Of a stretch of 40,349 bases of DNA, positions 16,853-23,665 are shown one piece after another. The translations under genes were made by a program, and so were the position numbers. The notes beneath the pieces were generated by a model. It had not been told where the DNA came from and did not search any database. It was given only the letters and a program-made list of their open reading frames with translations. How positions within the stretch are numbered: position 1 is the stretch's first letter; every line of letters starts with the position of its first letter. This DNA comes from Clostridia bacterium DTU022 (GTDB lineage Bacteria; Bacillota; Dethiobacteria; DTU022), in the NCBI GenBank assembly GCA_001512835.1, contig LFRQ01000111.1, forward strand, positions 1 through 40,349. The letters run 5' to 3'.

Positions 16853-16869
16853 GCTCCCCAGACCTCCCT

Positions 16870-17544
16870 TCAGGAAGAAGCAATAATGAGCAGGATGCCG
16901 TTAACCACCTCTTCGAAAGAAAGATCCGTTGTATCGATAACGGTCGCCCCGGGAGCCACGCAAAGGGGGGAATCCGCTCTCTGGGAATCGATCCGGTCCC
17001 GACGGCGAATCTCTTCGGCAACCTCCTCCAGGGAATCTAGAATCCCCGCAGCCAACTGTTCCTTCATCCTCCGCCGGGCCCGCTCCATCAGCGAGGCATC
17101 CAGGTAAAACTTAAAGTCCGCCTCGGGCATGACCCGGGTGGTGATATCCCGGCCTTCCATGATGATACCCCCGGAACGGGCGGCAATCTCCTGCTGCATC
17201 TGAACCAGCCTGCGCCTCACGGCAGGGATGGCGGAGACGGGGGAGACCATGTTGTTGACGTAAGGCTTCCGTATCTCCGCCGTTACATCCTCCCCGTCCA
17301 GGAGGATGATGTTGCCTTCCTTAACATCCAGTTGCGTATTATTTAGGACTTCTTCCACCTGGCGGGGATCGTCCAGGTCCACCTTTTCCCGGATCATTTT
17401 CAGGGTAATGGCCCGGTACATGGCCCCCGTGTCCAGGTACTTGATCCCCAGCCTCCTGGCAATCTCCCGCGCTACACTGCTTTTGCCCGCTCCTGCCGGG
17501 CCGTCGATGGCGATTTTAATCTGCTTGTTGTTTGCTTGCGACAT
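16870..17544 (-). CDS. cmk: Cytidylate kinase
   Basis: CMP kinase phosphorylates CMP and dCMP with ATP. The 224-residue protein has the P-loop GPAGAGKSS near residues 15-23, the DTGAMYRA motif (38-45), the EGRDITTRVMP segment and RRDRIDSQR near the C-terminus. The usual GRDIGT is GRDITT here, a mild change. The ATG at 17544 has only a weak ribosome binding site. A candidate SigA promoter lies just upstream, so cmk is probably first in the operon cmk-plsC-ispH/rpsA-fni. All four genes read without terminators between them. Confidence 0.95.
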   Translation of the reverse strand: MSQANNKQIKIAIDGPAGAGKSSVAREIARRLGIKYLDTGAMYRAITLKMIREKVDLDDPRQVEEVLNNTQLDVKEGNIILLDGEDVTAEIRKPYVNNMVSPVSAIPAVRRRLVQMQQEIAARSGGIIMEGRDITTRVMPEADFKFYLDASLMERARRRMKEQLAAGILDSLEEVAEEIRRRDRIDSQRADSPLCVAPGATVIDTTDLSFEEVVNGILLIIASS

Positions 17545-17563
17545 TTTGTTAACTTTCGCGATG

Positions 17564-17593
17564 ATTATCTAAAAAACCTTTTTTGGATGAAAA
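17564..17593 (-). promoter_or_regulatory. Candidate SigA promoter for cmk-plsC-ispH/rpsA-fni
   Basis: A -10 box GATAAT (17564-17569) has an 18-base spacer to a weak -35 TTTTCA (17588-17593, four of six matches). It sits in the AT-rich 59-bp gap between aroH and cmk. The weak -35 keeps confidence low. Confidence 0.4.
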
Positions 17594-17603
17594 AAAGCTC
17601 GCC

Positions 17604-17963
17604 TTACAGGAGGTCCTCCCTTAACTTCCGGGCTTCCCTTAGATAGACGTGCCGGATCTGCTCCTGCCCCAACTCCGTGTTAACCAAGACCAGAATGCGG
17701 ATGCAGCGAGGAAGGGCATCGGGAACAGCGATCTCCACATGGCAGAAGAGGGGCACCCGGGTCCAGCCCATCTCCCGGGCGGCCCGGGCCGGGAAGGCCT
17801 GATCGAGATCGGGGGTGACGGAAAAGTGAACCGCCGCGATCTCTTCGGGCACCAGCCGATTCTCCTCGACAATCCTTTGCAGCAGTTCCCTGCTAGCGTC
17901 CAAAATTTCTGCCGCTTCATTGCGGCGAGCCGTGGTCGCTCCCCTAATGCCTCTTACCTTCAT
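17604..17963 (-). CDS. aroH: Chorismate mutase, AroH type
   Basis: The enzyme rearranges chorismate to prephenate for phenylalanine and tyrosine synthesis. The 119-residue protein keeps the B. subtilis AroH active-site residues: Arg7 in RGIRGATT, Cys and Glu in CHVEIAV (matching Cys75 and Glu78), Arg in CIRILV (Arg90), and Tyr and Arg in HVYLREARKLR (Tyr108, Arg116). Length is normal. The ATG at 17963 directly abuts the stop of the upstream gene, with AAAGGAG nine bases upstream. No other aromatic-pathway gene is in the window. Confidence 0.95.
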   Translation of the reverse strand: MKVRGIRGATTARRNEAAEILDASRELLQRIVEENRLVPEEIAAVHFSVTPDLDQAFPARAAREMGWTRVPLFCHVEIAVPDALPRCIRILVLVNTELGQEQIRHVYLREARKLREDLL

Positions 17964-18455
17964 TCATGGCCGCTCCTTTACCCGGCCGCCTCCCGCGGGG
18001 ATCGCCCAACCCACCAAGTCGTAGTCCCCGTAGGTGACAATTTCCTCTCCGCAGCGGGGATAATCGAGACCGCTGCTGGAGACCACCCTGACCACGGCGG
18101 GACGGGCCATGCCGGTATCTCCTCTTACTTCAATCAAGTCCCCCGGTCGAACATGGACAATTATTCCCTGGGGACCCAGGCTCCCGTATACCTCCCCGTT
18201 GACCAGGACTTCCAGCGGCTCCTCCCGGCCTTCCAGGGCCAGTTCCACCCAGCAGTCCTCCTCTTCCGCCAGGGAAGGCACCGGGTAGGGTTCCCCTTCC
18301 AAAAATTCAACCCGGTTCATGTAGTAGCGAACCTTGCCGTTGGCCATCAAAAGCTGGCTTATGGCCAGCAGGCCCAAGGCCGCCAGGGTTAGGCCAAACA
18401 GGTAGCGCTCCCCCCGGCCGGCCAGGTTTAAAAACCAGTTTTGAAGCGTGTTCAT
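17964..18455 (-). CDS. Membrane-anchored protein of unknown function
   Basis: A 163-residue protein with one N-terminal membrane segment (about 18-37, FGLTLAALGLLAISQLL) and an extracytoplasmic domain of about 120 residues, rich in short beta-strand-like stretches and acidic residues. The domain contains VNGEVYGSLGPQG and VHVRPGDLIEVRGD. Cys residues occur in EDCW and PRCGE. I do not recognise a family. The ATG at 18455 has a strong GGAGGGG six bases upstream. It is contiguous with aroH (stop and start abut), so the two are translated from one mRNA; a functional link to chorismate mutase is not evident. Confidence 0.75.
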   Translation of the reverse strand: MNTLQNWFLNLAGRGERYLFGLTLAALGLLAISQLLMANGKVRYYMNRVEFLEGEPYPVPSLAEEEDCWVELALEGREEPLEVLVNGEVYGSLGPQGIIVHVRPGDLIEVRGDTGMARPAVVRVVSSSGLDYPRCGEEIVTYGDYDLVGWAIPAGGGRVKERP

Positions 18456-18526
18456 GCCGTTCCCCTCCGGTACTAATTCTATACCCGGAGAGGGAAATTA
18501 TACCTTAAGGCTTGTTCTCCGGACCT

Positions 18527-19009
18527 TTACCTGGATTCCAGCGCTTTTACGGTCTGGCGAATGGTTTCATTGACTTTGTGCAAGAAACGCTCCATCTCCC
18601 GACTGCTTAGCCTCATCAGCGACGGTTCCAGGATCTCCAGGCGTCTAAATTCAGTGCGGTTCACAAAGCGAAGGCAGTCGTCAAGGGAATAGGCCGTTAC
18701 AGTAAGCTCCAGGGGGGCATAGCAGATGTTTTCCTCTTCTTCTTCATCGTATACGCTATATAAGTCCAAAAACTCCACGTTTTCGATATATATTCCCTGG
18801 AGCGGTACGTTGCGCCACATGCCGGCCTGCTGCTGGCGCACCTCCTCGGCGACCTCCTTGGAGCCCTTGGCCCCAAAGAAAAAGCGGGCCGGGCGAGGAT
18901 TGCCCCGGTAATCGAAACGCACTTTGAAGCGGATCTCGCCCCGGATCTCTCTTCCGAGAAGATTTTCGTACTTCTCTTTCTGCTCGGATTCCAGTTGCGT
19001 ACGAACCAT
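18527..19009 (-). CDS. Conserved-looking cytoplasmic protein of unknown function
   Basis: A 160-residue protein with no signal or membrane segment. It contains basic stretches at the N-terminus, the segment RFFFGAKGSKEVAEEV, an acidic run YDEEEEENICYAP, and a helical C-terminus (MERFLHKVNETIRQTV). I do not recognise it. I chose ATG at 19009 because AAGGAGAG lies five bases upstream; the earlier ATG at 19030 has none. A 71-bp gap separates it from the membrane-anchored gene downstream. The upstream region carries the tandem-repeat array and a GCTTCGCGAAGC palindrome (19123-19134). Confidence 0.72.
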   Translation of the reverse strand: MVRTQLESEQKEKYENLLGREIRGEIRFKVRFDYRGNPRPARFFFGAKGSKEVAEEVRQQQAGMWRNVPLQGIYIENVEFLDLYSVYDEEEEENICYAPLELTVTAYSLDDCLRFVNRTEFRRLEILEPSLMRLSSREMERFLHKVNETIRQTVKALESR

Positions 19010-19142
19010 GCCTGCTCTCCTTCGTTCCATCCTGACTTATGCTTATTCTTTACAGTTCGATCAAATAGATTCGCGCCTCCGGTGTAAAATCCTGCCGGGA
19101 AGCGTCACTATTTGGGACCGCGGCTTCGCGAAGCAGCGCGGC

Positions 19143-19300
19143 AAATGCCGGCTGGAAGGCCGAAGGGTTAATCATTGGAGCAAATGACGGCTGGAAGGCC
19201 GAAGGGTTAATCGGGGGAACAAATGCCGGCCGGGAGACCGAAGAGGGTTAATCATGGGGGGAAATGCCGGCCAAGAGGCCGAAGGGTTAATCATTGGAGC
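19143..19300. repeat. Four-copy 39-41 bp tandem repeat with hairpin potential
   Basis: Units begin with AAATG at 19143, 19182, 19221 and 19262. Each has the order AAATGCCGGC - purine-rich loop - GGCCGAAGGGTTAAT - spacer. Within each unit a short stem CGGCY/GGCCG encloses a GGAA-, GGGA- or AAGA-type loop; copy 3 carries an internal mismatch. The fourth copy overlaps the last codons and TAA stop of the ABC ATPase gene (stop at 19287). There are no unique spacers, so it is not a CRISPR. Confidence 0.85.
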
Positions 19301-20564
19301 CGCGGCCGGCCATCCGGCGCCTAATGGCCTCCCCATCCGGCGCCTCCAAAAGGATCGCTCCCTCCCGGATCAGCTTCCGGAAGAGCGCCTCCCCTCTTCC
19401 CCCGGTAAAGTCCCGGGAAGCCATGGGGGGCTCGTCAAGGAGAAAAACGGGCTTCCCCCGGGCCAGGGCGGTCCAGGCCGCTTCCAGGTTTAAATAATTG
19501 CCCGGCCCCACGTAAAAGGGAGCCACCACCACCGCTCCCGCCCGGGAGATCAGGGCCAGGTTCTCCCGGTACCGCTTTTCCGAAATGGCGGTAAAAGGCG
19601 CCTCCTCCACCAGTTCCAAGCCGAAGCGGCGGGCGGTGGACCAGTCGCTGTCGCCGGCGCTGAGAACGCCGATGGAAAGGGAAAAACCCTCCAGGTACAG
19701 CTCCTTGATGATGGGTCCGGCGCTCCCCCCGCCCCCGATGATATGCACCCGCTGCCGGCCATCCATTCGGGGCGCCCCTTCCGGAGTGGCGATGGGGATG
19801 ACCTGGGGCGTCCCCTCCAGGGGATGGGGTTCCACCAGGACCTTCAGACGGTAGACCTCCAGGATATTATCCTCCGTCAGCACCTCCGCGGGGCTTCCCC
19901 AGGCATAGATCCGCCCCTGGTGCAGAAGCATCAGCTTTTGGCAATAGCGGGCTGCCAGGTTCAGATCATGCATCACCAGGACCAGGGTGATCTTCTCCCG
20001 GCTGTTCAAGCTGTGCAGCAGTTCCATGATCTCCACCTGGTAGCCCAGGTCCAGGAAGGTGGTGGGCTCGTCCAGGAGGATCAGCGGAGTCTCCTGAGCC
20101 AGGGCCCGGGCCAAGGCCACGCGCTGGCGCTCCCCGCCGCTAAGGGCGAAAAGCTCCCTCTCCCGGAGGTGATGGCATCCCGTCAAGGAGAGGGCCCGGT
20201 CTATGGCCTCCCGGTCTTCCCGCCTCAGCCCCTGCAGGCGGCTCAGGTACGGGTTGCGGCCCATGGCCACCACCTCCTCCACCAGGAAGTTGAACCCGCT
20301 GTTTTCCCTCTGCTGGACAAAAGCCATCTGGCGCCCCAGTTCCCGGCGGGACCAGGTCTCCAGGCTCCGGCCCTCCAGGAGGATCGCTCCCCCTTCCGGG
20401 GAGAGCAGGGCCGCCATGTTTTTCAGCAGAGTTGTTTTCCCGCTCCCGTTGGGCCCGATAATCCCGACAAAATCACCCCGGTTAATTGCAAAGCTCAGCC
20501 GGTCCAGGACGGGGTGTCCGCCATAGCGGAAAGAGAGTTCGTGGACCCGAAGGGTTACCTCCAT
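19287..20564 (-). CDS. btuD: Cobalamin/iron-siderophore-type ABC transporter ATPase with extra C-terminal domain
   Basis: The ATPase powers import through the BtuC-like permease encoded upstream. From the chosen start, Walker A GPNGSGKTT is at 37-45, the signature SGGERQ at 142-147, Walker B ILLDEP at 162-167 and the switch His in MHDLN at 199. After the usual 255 or so residues comes an additional domain (about 272-425) opening VHIIGGGGSAG, a glycine-rich nucleotide-binding-like loop, with later APFYVGPGN and DFTGGRGEALF. The longer frame begins TTG at 20591 and an ATG at 20588 overlaps the btuC stop, but ATG 20564 has GCGAGGG six bases upstream and matches typical BtuD N-termini. Its 3' end lies in the tandem-repeat array. 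Control by the upstream cobalamin riboswitch supports corrinoid as substrate. Confidence 0.88.
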   Translation of the reverse strand: MEVTLRVHELSFRYGGHPVLDRLSFAINRGDFVGIIGPNGSGKTTLLKNMAALLSPEGGAILLEGRSLETWSRRELGRQMAFVQQRENSGFNFLVEEVVAMGRNPYLSRLQGLRREDREAIDRALSLTGCHHLRERELFALSGGERQRVALARALAQETPLILLDEPTTFLDLGYQVEIMELLHSLNSREKITLVLVMHDLNLAARYCQKLMLLHQGRIYAWGSPAEVLTEDNILEVYRLKVLVEPHPLEGTPQVIPIATPEGAPRMDGRQRVHIIGGGGSAGPIIKELYLEGFSLSIGVLSAGDSDWSTARRFGLELVEEAPFTAISEKRYRENLALISRAGAVVVAPFYVGPGNYLNLEAAWTALARGKPVFLLDEPPMASRDFTGGRGEALFRKLIREGAILLEAPDGEAIRRRMAGRGSND

Positions 20565-20587
20565 CTTTTTCCCTCGCCTTATTTTCA

Positions 20588-21613
20588 TCAAAAGCGGTAC
20601 TTTTCCCGATGCCTCCGCAGCAGCAGCAAAAAGAAGGGGGCCCCCACAAAGGCGGTAATTACCCCTACGGGAATCTCCACCGGGGCCATGACCGTCCGGG
20701 CAAAAGTATCGGCCAGAACCAGGAAGATCCCCCCGCCCAGGGCGGAGAAGGGAAGAAGAAAGCGGTGGTCGGGGCCCACCAGGATCCTCAGGGCGTGGGG
20801 GACAATCAGCCCCACAAAGCCGATCATTCCGCTAACGGATACCGCCCCGGCGGTGACCAGGGAGGCGGTAACCAGGACCGCGCGCTTAACCCGCTCCACC
20901 TCTACGCCCATGCTCAGGGCCGCTTCCTCCCCCAGGAGAATCAGGTTCAAGTCCCGGGAGAAGTACAGCAGGACCAGCAGGCCGGCGCCAAAATAGGGAA
21001 GCACCGGGAGCACGTATTTCCAGCCGCGCATCCCCAGGCCGCCGGCAATCCAGAAGAAGACGCTGCGCAGCTGCTGGCCGGCCAAAATCATGGTCAGGGA
21101 GATCAGCGCCGAAAAGAAGGAACTGACCACCACTCCCGCTAGGAGCACGGTGGTTACGGGGAGGCGTCCCCCCACCCGCCCCAGCTGGTAGACGATGAAG
21201 AGGGCAAGGAGCGCTCCCAGGAAACCGCACAGGGGGACCGCCAGCTGCCAGGAGAATCCCGAGCCGGGCAAGAAGAGGATCCCCAGCATGGCTCCCAGGG
21301 CCGCCCCGCTGGAAACCCCCAGGGTATAGGGATCGGCCAGGGGATTCTGGAGCAGGCCCTGGAAAGCTGCCCCGGCAGCGGCCAGGGAAGCCCCGATTAA
21401 GAAGCCCAGCAGGACGCGGGGAAGGCGAATCTTCCAGATGATGGTATAGCTGGTGCTGCTGCTCCCGGGCTCCAAGAATCCCAGGGCCTCCCCGAAGACC
21501 CGGAGGACCTCCCCCGGGCTGACGGAGGCCGCACCGATGCCCGTGGCCAGGAGAATAACCGCCCCCCCGGCCAGGGCCAGAAAAATGATTGCCGCCGTTC
21601 GCCTTCCCCGCAA
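20588..21613 (-). CDS. btuC: Cobalamin ABC transporter permease (BtuC/FecCD family)
   Basis: A 341-residue multi-pass membrane protein of the FecCD type, which forms the homodimeric channel of vitamin B12, heme and siderophore importers. Family signatures are RLPRVLLGFLIGASLAAAG, GLLQNPLADPYTLGVSSGA, and near the C-terminus GFVGLIVPHALRILVG and EIPVGVITAFVGAPFF. About ten membrane segments are visible. The start is TTG at 21613 with GGAGGG seven bases upstream. It lies 18 bases after btuF and touches the ATPase gene, forming the order binding protein-permease-ATPase. The cobalamin riboswitch ahead of btuF makes corrinoid the likely substrate. Confidence 0.93.
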   Translation of the reverse strand: MRGRRTAAIIFLALAGGAVILLATGIGAASVSPGEVLRVFGEALGFLEPGSSSTSYTIIWKIRLPRVLLGFLIGASLAAAGAAFQGLLQNPLADPYTLGVSSGAALGAMLGILFLPGSGFSWQLAVPLCGFLGALLALFIVYQLGRVGGRLPVTTVLLAGVVVSSFFSALISLTMILAGQQLRSVFFWIAGGLGMRGWKYVLPVLPYFGAGLLVLLYFSRDLNLILLGEEAALSMGVEVERVKRAVLVTASLVTAGAVSVSGMIGFVGLIVPHALRILVGPDHRFLLPFSALGGGIFLVLADTFARTVMAPVEIPVGVITAFVGAPFFLLLLRRHREKYRF

Positions 21614-21631
21614 TTTAGCTCCCTCCGCGCC

Positions 21632-22501
21632 TTATTCCCCTTCCGGATGGAAGAGGTTGTAGAGCAGTTCCAGCCCCTGGACCAGCCGCGGACCGGGCCG
21701 GTTGATCAAATCCCCGTTCAGGTCGTAAATCCCTTCCTCTCGGACTGCTTTTAAATTGCTCCAAGCGGTCTTTTCTTCCAGGATCCTCTCCTTGAAGGGA
21801 AAACTGCAGAGGATCAGGTCGGGATCGATGCTGATCAAGGCCTCCTCGCTTATGGAGTTATAGCCCTCCACCTCCACGGCATTAACCCCGCCGGCCGCGG
21901 CAATTAATTCGTCTTCCAGGGTGCCTTTCCCGGCTACATACAGCCCGTCCAGGTCCAGAAGCATAACCACCCGGGGCTTCCGGTCCTGGTCCAGCTTGGC
22001 CGCCGCACCGGAAATTCGGTCGATGGCCGCCCGCATATCCTGGACAATCTCCTCGGCCTTTTCCTTTGTTCCGGTAAGCTCGCCCAGGCGGAGGATGCTC
22101 TCCAGGGTTTCCTCAATTGTGTTGGGGACGATCACTTCCGTTTTAATGTTCAGCTCTTCCAGGCGCTCTATCAAGGCCGTGGCCGTCTCCCCTTCGTGGC
22201 CCAGGATTACCAGGGTCGGCTCCAGCTCGATGAGGGCTTCCTCGTTTATATTGAAGGAGTCGCCCAGGCTGGCGATCCGCCCTTCGGCCTTGGCCTCTTC
22301 CAGGGCAGGAGGGTAGTTGCAGTAATCGGTCACACCCACAATCTTCTCCTCCAGGCCCAGGGCGAAGAGAATTTCCGTGTTGCTGGGCATCAGGGAAACG
22401 ATTCTAAGGTCGGTGCCGGCTTCGTCGGCGGGGCCGGAGCTGCAGCCGCCGGCCAGGAGAGCCGCCAAAAGGACCAACGCAAGAATCCACCGTTTTTTCA
22501 T
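21632..22501 (-). CDS. btuF: Cobalamin-binding lipoprotein (BtuF family)
   Basis: The substrate-binding component of the importer. The 289-residue protein starts with a lipoprotein signal (MKKRWILALVLLAALLAGGC) in which LAGGC is the lipobox, so it is tethered to the outer face of the membrane. The mature part has the BtuF/FhuD fold segments RIVSLMPSNTEILFALG and DLILCSFPF. The ATG at 22501 has GAGGAGG upstream; the longer frame to 22546 would start inside the riboswitch terminator and is rejected. Expression should fall when intracellular cobalamin is high, through the riboswitch and terminator. Confidence 0.93.
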   Translation of the reverse strand: MKKRWILALVLLAALLAGGCSSGPADEAGTDLRIVSLMPSNTEILFALGLEEKIVGVTDYCNYPPALEEAKAEGRIASLGDSFNINEEALIELEPTLVILGHEGETATALIERLEELNIKTEVIVPNTIEETLESILRLGELTGTKEKAEEIVQDMRAAIDRISGAAAKLDQDRKPRVVMLLDLDGLYVAGKGTLEDELIAAAGGVNAVEVEGYNSISEEALISIDPDLILCSFPFKERILEEKTAWSNLKAVREEGIYDLNGDLINRPGPRLVQGLELLYNLFHPEGE

Positions 22502-22545
22502 GGTTAACCTCCTCTTAATTCTCTTCTTCATCATCCATCCAGGCA

Positions 22546-22573
22546 AATTAAAACCCGGCCTAAGGCGACCGGG
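22546..22573 (-). terminator. Riboswitch expression-platform terminator
   Basis: The stem CCCGG/CCGGG (22554-22558 with 22569-22573), or an alternative with inner GCC/GGC pairing, is followed on the minus strand by TTTTAATT (22546-22553). It lies between the cobalamin aptamer and btuF, 45 bases before the ATG, as expected for control by transcription attenuation. Confidence 0.8.
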
Positions 22574-22628
22574 ATTGGCATTCGTTCATCAACGCACCCC
22601 CCTTTCCGCGAAGGCTCAGTACGTCCCC

Positions 22629-22779
22629 TGCAGGCAGGTTTCCTGGCTTCCGTTCATCTCCTTGCACCCCTTCCCCCGCCTAACGGCGGAGTGGCTTTGG
22701 CGCAGGTTTCCCGGTTACAGTGGCGGGACCGCGCAGGACTTGCACCTGCTTCCCTATTATCCTTATCAAGGCACCTGCA
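22629..22779 (-). promoter_or_regulatory. Cobalamin riboswitch (AdoCbl aptamer)
   Basis: On the minus strand the conserved order is complete: P1 strand TGCAGG (22774-22779), GGTGCC, then AGGGAAGCAGGTGCAAG, the core GCGGTCCCGCCACTGTAA, a GCCA segment, and the B12 box AGCCAGGAAACCTGCC (22633-22648), with the closing CCTGCA at 22629-22634. It lies ahead of btuF-btuC-btuD and is followed by a terminator. Ligand binding should favour termination and lower importer expression. Confidence 0.95.
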
Positions 22780-22805
22780 AGGATGTTTATGCTATTGTTA
22801 AGAAA

Positions 22806-22834
22806 ATTGTATCCTATAGAGAGACTCCTGGCAA
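22806..22834 (-). promoter_or_regulatory. SigA promoter of the cobalamin uptake operon
   Basis: The -35 box TTGCCA (22829-22834, five of six) and the -10 box TACAAT (22806-22811, five of six) have an ideal 17-base spacer. Transcription would start near 22799, just before the aptamer. It lies directly after the rluB stop codon at 22851. Confidence 0.85.
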
Positions 22835-22850
22835 GCCCAAATTTACAAAA

Positions 22851-23591
22851 TTATGGGCGGACCGGATGAGGGGGTTCCAGTTTGACCAGCTTGTACAGGC
22901 GGCGGACCTCTGCGGGAGCCAGATCCCGGTAAAGGCCGCTTTTAAGCCCGCGAGCCGTGAGAAAGGCAAAGCGCACCCGGCGCAGGCGGAGGACCGGGTG
23001 TCCCGCGGCGGCGCACATCAGGCGGACCTGCCTTTTCCGCCCTTCCGTCAAGGTTATCTCCAGCAAAGCCTTCCGCCCCCCCTCGGTCTTAAGCAGCTTT
23101 ACCCGGGCGGGAGCGGTGGCCTTCCCTTCGACCACCACGCCCCGGGAGATCTTCTTCAGGGCCTCAGCCGTGGGAATCCCCTGGACCCAGGCCCGGTAAA
23201 CCTTCTCAATCCCGAAGCGGGGATGGGTCAGCCGGTAGGCCAGTTCGCCGTCGTTGGTTAGCAACAGGACGCCCTCGGTATCGGCGTCCAGGCGGCCCAC
23301 CGGGTAAACTCGCTCCGCCACCCCGGGGAGCAGATCCATGACCGTAGGCCGCCCCCGGGGATCGCGCACGGTGGAGAGTACCCCCCGGGGCTTGTCCAGG
23401 AGAAGGTAGCGCTTCCTTTCCCCGGCGGTAACCGCCCTCCCGTCCAGCTCAACCCGGTCGGAGGGGCCGACCCGAAAGCTCAGCCGGCTAACGGTTTCGC
23501 CGTTGACCGCTACCCGTCCGGACAAGATCAACTGCTCCGCCCTTCGCCGGGAGGCAACCCCGGCGTGGGCCAGGAACTTGGCCAGGCGCAT
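22851..23591 (-). CDS. rluB: 23S rRNA pseudouridine synthase RluB
   Basis: RluB-type enzymes convert a uridine of 23S rRNA (2605 in E. coli) to pseudouridine. The 246-residue protein has an N-terminal S4 RNA-binding domain (about 1-60, RLAKFLAHAGVASRRRAE) and the RsuA/RluB catalytic motif GRLDADTEGVLLLTNDG with the nucleophile Asp102. EGRKRQVRLM near residue 190 is the other family signature. Length is normal. The ATG at 23591 follows AGGAGGG at a distance and GGAAG close by. The B. subtilis gene likewise follows spmA-spmB; here a FAD protein is interposed, with a 74-bp gap. Confidence 0.93.
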   Translation of the reverse strand: MRLAKFLAHAGVASRRRAEQLILSGRVAVNGETVSRLSFRVGPSDRVELDGRAVTAGERKRYLLLDKPRGVLSTVRDPRGRPTVMDLLPGVAERVYPVGRLDADTEGVLLLTNDGELAYRLTHPRFGIEKVYRAWVQGIPTAEALKKISRGVVVEGKATAPARVKLLKTEGGRKALLEITLTEGRKRQVRLMCAAAGHPVLRLRRVRFAFLTARGLKSGLYRDLAPAEVRRLYKLVKLEPPHPVRP

Positions 23592-23665
23592 GGCTTCCCC
23601 ATTTCCCTCCTTACTTTCTTTTTCTTATACATCTTATCCCAAAGCCGTCGCCGGATCCAGCCCTC

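Noticed and set aside
19143..19300. The tandem repeats as a CRISPR array
   Set aside because: Copies are directly adjacent with no unique spacers, and no cas gene is present.
19743..20996. A 417-codon open frame on the plus strand
   Set aside because: Antisense to the ABC ATPase and permease genes, rich in Gln, Pro and His as expected for a shadow frame.
22502..22546. N-terminal extension of btuF by 15 residues
   Set aside because: It would begin inside the riboswitch terminator and spoil the lipoprotein signal; the ATG at 22501 has a strong ribosome binding site.
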